DNA of 64,000 nucleotides from Sphingobacterium spiritivorum ATCC 33861 (GTDB taxonomy: Bacteria; Bacteroidota; Bacteroidia; Sphingobacteriales; Sphingobacteriaceae): NCBI RefSeq assembly GCF_000143765.1, contig NZ_GL379770.1, positions 2,072,903-2,136,902 on the forward strand, read 5' to 3'. Shown here piece by piece: positions 60,413-64,000 of the stretch (its first letter is position 1; every line of letters starts with the position of its first letter). The notes under the pieces were generated by a model. That model was not told where the DNA came from. It was given only the letters and a program-made list of their open reading frames with translations, and did no database searches. Both the position numbers and the translations under genes were made by a program.

Positions 60413-62413
60413 ATGCAGGGAGAAGACGATTTAAGAGGTTTAGCCAAAATAATGGCTTTTATGCGGGCAGTCAGTATTCTTTTGGTGCTGATGCACCTTT
60501 ATTGGTTCTGCTACGGGTTCTTTTTAGAACGTGGTTGGACGTTGGAAATAATCAACAAGATATTAGGCAATTTCGACCGGACGGCGGGCTTGTTTTCACA
60601 TACCCTTTATACCAAGGCGTTCGCTTTGGTTTTGCTTGCTTTGAGTTGTTTGGGAACGAAAGGCGTAAAGAATGAGAAGATAACCTGGGCTAAAATCTAC
60701 GTGGCTTTGGGCGTTGGTTTTGTGCTGTTCTTTCTGAACACGCCGTTGTTAAAGCTATCTCCGGTAATAGGCACATTTCTGTATATCCTTACTATCTCGT
60801 TAGGTTATATTGCTTTGCTGATGGCGGGCGTATGGATGAGCCGCTTGCTTCGTACCAACTTAATGGACGATGTTTTCAACAACGAGAACGAGAGCTTTCA
60901 ACAGGAAACAAAGCTGATGGAAAATGAATATTCCGTTAACCTGCCCACCAAATTTTACTACAAAGGCAAATGGAACAACGGTTGGATAAACATTGTAAAT
61001 CCTTTCAGGGCATCAATCGTGTTGGGTACTCCGGGTTCCGGTAAATCTTATGCCATCGTAAATAACTACATCAAGCAGCAGATAGAGAAAGGTTTCAGTA
61101 TGTACATATACGATTTCAAGTTTGACGACCTTTCTACCATTGCCTACAATCATTTACTGAAGCACAGGGACAAGTACAAAGTACAGCCAAAATTTTACGT
61201 GATAAATTTTGACGACCCACGCAAGAGCCATCGTTGCAATCCACTCAATCCCGATTTTATGACCGACATATCCGATGCTTACGAAGCGGCTTATACCATA
61301 ATGCTAAACCTCAACCGAAGCTGGATACAGAAGCAGGGCGATTTCTTCGTAGAAAGCCCAATTATCTTATTGGCTGCCATTATTTGGTATCTGAAAATCT
61401 ACGAGAATGGTAAGTATTGTACGTTCCCACACGCCATTGAATTGCTGAATAAAAAGTATTCGGACGTGTTCACGATTTTAACCTCTTACCCCGATTTGGA
61501 AAATTATTTGTCGCCCTTTATGGATGCGTGGCAAGGCGGCGCACAAGACCAGTTACAGGGACAAATTGCATCGGCAAAAATTCCTTTATCAAGAATGATT
61601 TCGCCGAGCCTTTATTGGGTGATGACAGGCGATGATTTCACGCTCGACATCAACAATCCGAAAGAGCCGAAAATTTTATGTGTAGGCAATAACCCCGACC
61701 GTCAAAATATCTACTCCGCAGCATTGGGCTTATACAATTCAAGAATTGTAAAGCTCATCAACAAAAAAGGACAGCTTAAAAGTTCGGTTATCATAGACGA
61801 ATTGCCCACCATTTATTTTCGGGGACTGGACAATCTTATCGCAACGGCGAGAAGTAATAAGGTAGCGGTTTGCTTGGGCTTTCAGGATTTTTCGCAATTG
61901 ACGAGGGATTACGGCGATAAAGAAAGCAAGGTAATACAGAATACCGTAGGCAATATTTTTAGTGGTCAGGTGGTTGGAGAAACGGCAAAGAGCCTATCAG
62001 AACGCTTTGGTAAAGTGTTGCAGAAACGCCAAAGTATGACGATTAACCGCAACGATAAATCTACCTCAATTTCCACACAATTAGACAGCCTTATTCCGGC
62101 TTCCAAAATTTCAACTTTGACACAGGGTATGTTCGTAGGTTCTGTATCGGATAACTTTGATGAGCGCATCGAGCAAAAGATTTTCCACGCTGAAATCGTG
62201 GTGGATAATGACAAGGTAGCAGCAGAAACCAAAGCCTATAAGCAAATACCGCAAATCCTTTCTTTCGTAAACGAGCAGGGCGAGGATAAAATGAAACAGC
62301 AGATTGAAAGCAACTACCGTCAGATAAAACAAGACATTGTACAGATTATCGAAATGGAATTGGAGCGTATCAAAAATGACCCGGATTTGCAACATTTGGT
62401 GCAGCAAGAATAA
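60413..62413 (+). CDS. mobC: Type IV coupling protein (VirD4/TraG-like, MobC)
   Basis: A 666-residue ATPase that links the relaxosome to the secretion channel. Three to four N-terminal membrane helices (YWFCYGFFLERGW region, then FALVLLALSCLG, YVALGVGFVLFFLN, YILTISLGYIALL) precede the motor. Walker A is GTPGSGKSYAIVNNYI (about residue 205) and Walker B is SSVIIDELPTIYF. The gene has its own decamer array and a strong terminator, and is separated from mobAB by the metal operon. Confidence 0.93.
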   Translation: MQGEDDLRGLAKIMAFMRAVSILLVLMHLYWFCYGFFLERGWTLEIINKILGNFDRTAGLFSHTLYTKAFALVLLALSCLGTKGVKNEKITWAKIYVALGVGFVLFFLNTPLLKLSPVIGTFLYILTISLGYIALLMAGVWMSRLLRTNLMDDVFNNENESFQQETKLMENEYSVNLPTKFYYKGKWNNGWINIVNPFRASIVLGTPGSGKSYAIVNNYIKQQIEKGFSMYIYDFKFDDLSTIAYNHLLKHRDKYKVQPKFYVINFDDPRKSHRCNPLNPDFMTDISDAYEAAYTIMLNLNRSWIQKQGDFFVESPIILLAAIIWYLKIYENGKYCTFPHAIELLNKKYSDVFTILTSYPDLENYLSPFMDAWQGGAQDQLQGQIASAKIPLSRMISPSLYWVMTGDDFTLDINNPKEPKILCVGNNPDRQNIYSAALGLYNSRIVKLINKKGQLKSSVIIDELPTIYFRGLDNLIATARSNKVAVCLGFQDFSQLTRDYGDKESKVIQNTVGNIFSGQVVGETAKSLSERFGKVLQKRQSMTINRNDKSTSISTQLDSLIPASKISTLTQGMFVGSVSDNFDERIEQKIFHAEIVVDNDKVAAETKAYKQIPQILSFVNEQGEDKMKQQIESNYRQIKQDIVQIIEMELERIKNDPDLQHLVQQE

Positions 62414-62436
62414 GAGCGTTTTAGGATATATCCATC

Positions 62437-62475
62437 AAAAACAGGGCTGTACTTTTTACAGCCCTGTTTTTTTGT
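62437..62475 (+). terminator. Rho-independent terminator
   Basis: AAAACAGGGCTGTA (62437-62451, with flanking A) pairs perfectly with TACAGCCCTGTTTT (62457-62470) and a T-run follows, 24 bp after the coupling-protein stop codon. Confidence 0.9.
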
Positions 62476-62533
62476 ACAGCACTATTACTAACCTTCTCGT
62501 TATCAAGTTTCAAGAATAATTTCGAAAACTAAA

Positions 62534-62587
62534 TTTAATCAAATGATTAAAATATTTGGATAAATCAAGAATAAGTTTTTACATTTG
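62534..62587 (+). promoter_or_regulatory. TetR operator and promoter
   Basis: TTTAATCA-AA-TGATTAAA (62534-62551) is a perfect dyad. It is followed by TTTG (62555-62558) and TACATTTG (62580-62587), a Bacteroidota promoter with a 21-bp spacer, 25 bp before the tetR-type ATG. A second copy of the dyad precedes the TolC gene. Confidence 0.7.
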
Positions 62588-62612
62588 TCACTGAAAAGAA
62601 TTTTAATGTAAA

Positions 62613-63245
62613 ATGGCTAAAAGTAAAGAAGTAAAGAAGTTAGACACTTCTACTGAAGAAAAGATAAAGAACGCTGCTCGTATCGTATTCCATAAAAAAG
62701 GGTTTGCGGCAACACGTACAAGGGACATTGCAGAGGAAGCAGACATTAACCTTGCTTTGCTCAATTATTATTTCCGCAGTAAAGAAAAGTTGTTTGATAT
62801 TATAATGCTTGAAACCGTAACGGGTTTTATGCACACTATGGCAACGATATTGAATGACGAGAAAACCTCTTTAGAAAAGAAAGTAGAATTGGTTGCTTCC
62901 CATTATATAGACTTTATTACCCAAGAGCCGAATATCCCCATTTTTATGTTGAACGAAATCCGTAACAATTCGGGCGGTCTGTTAGAAAAATTACCAATCA
63001 AACAAATAGTAATGAGTTCTGCATTTGTCAAACAACATCAGGAAGCTGTTGCAAAAGGAAAAATTACCGAACCAAACCCATTGCATTTTTTGATGAATTT
63101 ATTGAGCTTGGTTGTTTTTCCTTTTATCGGACAACCATTGTTACAGGGAATAAGCGGGTTGGATGAAACACAGTTTAACAAGCTGATGCAGGAGCGTAAA
63201 AGATTGATACCTGTTTGGATAAAAGCGATGATGAAAGCGAAATAA
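62613..63245 (+). CDS. TetR-family repressor
   Basis: A 210-residue regulator. The N-terminal HTH (ARIVFHKKGFAATRTRDIAE and EADINLALLNYYFRSKEKLF) is classic TetR. The C-terminal ligand domain is helical and unassigned. Matching dyads lie before this gene and before the downstream TolC-type gene, so it probably represses itself and an efflux operon. The inducer is unknown. Confidence 0.93.
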   Translation: MAKSKEVKKLDTSTEEKIKNAARIVFHKKGFAATRTRDIAEEADINLALLNYYFRSKEKLFDIIMLETVTGFMHTMATILNDEKTSLEKKVELVASHYIDFITQEPNIPIFMLNEIRNNSGGLLEKLPIKQIVMSSAFVKQHQEAVAKGKITEPNPLHFLMNLLSLVVFPFIGQPLLQGISGLDETQFNKLMQERKRLIPVWIKAMMKAK

Positions 63246-63262
63246 ATTTTTTTGTCCATAAG

Positions 63263-63278
63263 TTAATCAAATGATTGA
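63263..63278 (+). promoter_or_regulatory. Second TetR operator copy
   Basis: TTAATCA-AA-TGATTGA repeats the dyad at 62534-62551 with one changed base, 18 bp after the tetR stop and 18 bp before the TolC ATG. Confidence 0.65.
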
Positions 63279-63296
63279 AACTAAAAATTAAATAAA

Positions 63297-64000
63297 ATGA
63301 TTAAAGTAATTCATAAACAAAAATCAAAATGGCTGATAGGCTTATTGCTGATGTGCAGCCATTGGGCAATGGCACAACAAAACAATTCATTGACCCTTGA
63401 CCACTGCCTTGAAATGGCAAAACAGAATTATCCTTTGATAAAGCAGTACACGCTGATAGAAAAGACAAAGGAATATTCTATTGCCAACGCTCAAAAAGGG
63501 GTTTTACCTCAATTCAATATAGCAGGACAGGCAACCTATCAATCGGCTGTTACCCAAGTCCCGATTTCATTGCCCAATGTGGATATTCCTACAATGAGCA
63601 AAGACCAATACAGGTTATATGGCGAGGTATCGCAGTCCATTACCGACCTGTTTACCGTTAAAGACCAAAAGGAATATATCAATGCCAATTCGGAAATAGA
63701 AACACAAAAAACAGAAGTGGAACTATACAAGCTAAGGGAACGCATCAACAACCTTTATTTCGGAATATTATTGATTGATGCCCAAATCCAGCAGACCGAA
63801 CTACTTAAAAAGGATATTAAAAGCGGCATCGAAAAAACCAATGTAGCCATTGCCAACGGCGTAGCATTGAAAAGCACAGCCGACAACCTGAAAGCCGAGT
63901 TGCTGAAAGCAGACCAGCGCACCATTGAACTGAAAGCCACACGCAAAGGCTATGCCGATATGCTGGCTTTGTTCATCGGCAAGTCGATTGATGAAAATAC
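63297..64000 (+). CDS. TolC-family outer-membrane efflux protein, 3' end outside window
   Basis: An open frame from ATG 63297 to the right edge, 234 codons so far. A signal peptide (KSKWLIGLLLMCSHWAMAQQ) leads into TolC-type sequence: LTLDHCLEMAKQNYPLIKQY, then a beta stretch (GVLPQFNIAGQATYQSAVTQ) and coiled-coil helices (YLAN-type residues with many Lys, Glu and Ala). Genes for a membrane-fusion protein and an RND or ABC pump are expected beyond the window. It is probably controlled by the upstream TetR protein through the dyad 18 bp before its start. Confidence 0.88.
   Translation, partial: MIKVIHKQKSKWLIGLLLMCSHWAMAQQNNSLTLDHCLEMAKQNYPLIKQYTLIEKTKEYSIANAQKGVLPQFNIAGQATYQSAVTQVPISLPNVDIPTMSKDQYRLYGEVSQSITDLFTVKDQKEYINANSEIETQKTEVELYKLRERINNLYFGILLIDAQIQQTELLKKDIKSGIEKTNVAIANGVALKSTADNLKAELLKADQRTIELKATRKGYADMLALFIGKSIDEN

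Overview
The window is a stretch of a Bacteroidota chromosome, most likely a Sphingobacterium-like member of the Sphingobacteriaceae. The evidence is the protein families (WG-repeat and GLPGLI-like secreted proteins, TraA-TraQ conjugation genes of the CTnDOT type), Bacteroidota-type promoters (TAnnTTTG -7 boxes) and weak ribosome binding sites. I found no rRNA, tRNA or CRISPR array.

Bases 1-32.6 kb look like host chromosome. They hold an SF1 helicase and a run of poorly characterised secreted or membrane proteins (WG repeats, Sel1 repeats, LRR, beta-lactamase fold, RDD, MscS channel). A small foreign-looking patch at 10.4-12.0 kb carries an XRE regulator behind a perfect palindrome, a truncated ORF6N gene and an SRA(YDG)-HNH modification-dependent endonuclease. 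A catabolic block at 21-30 kb carries thiolase, acyl-CoA dehydrogenase, a FadB/FadJ-like fusion and prpBCD of the 2-methylcitrate cycle. It probably degrades acyl chains that yield propionyl-CoA. Gene remnants lie at 30.3 and 31.4 kb.

From 32.8 kb to the right edge is an integrative conjugative element of the CTnDOT superfamily. It contains a tyrosine integrase, an ssb/DUF932 operon, a receiver protein, tandem excisionase-like HTH proteins, the transfer genes traQ-O-N-M-L-(unknown)-K-J-I-G-F-E, then traD-B-A, a probable oriT, mobA-mobB, and the coupling ATPase. Cargo comprises an ArsR/MerTP/GDCCVxC metal operon and the start of a TetR/TolC efflux operon.

The most interesting feature is a five-gene, tightly overlapping, AT-rich operon at 50.5-54.6 kb, inserted in opposite orientation between traE and traD. 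It encodes an XRE regulator, a nuclease-like effector with an ABC-3C-type C-terminus, a small middle component, a DUF2326-type ABC ATPase with a long coiled coil, and an Mrr-like nuclease. I read it as an ABC three-component (ABC-3C) conflict system with two nuclease-like effectors, controlled by a dyad operator over its own promoter.

A second, independent signal is a set of four arrays of about four decanucleotide repeats (GGC every 10 bp, one helical turn). They lie upstream of the excisionase-like genes, traE, traA and the coupling-protein gene, always in the same orientation relative to the downstream gene. This suggests a shared activator that co-ordinates excision and transfer. Family names come from recognition of motifs, not from a search.
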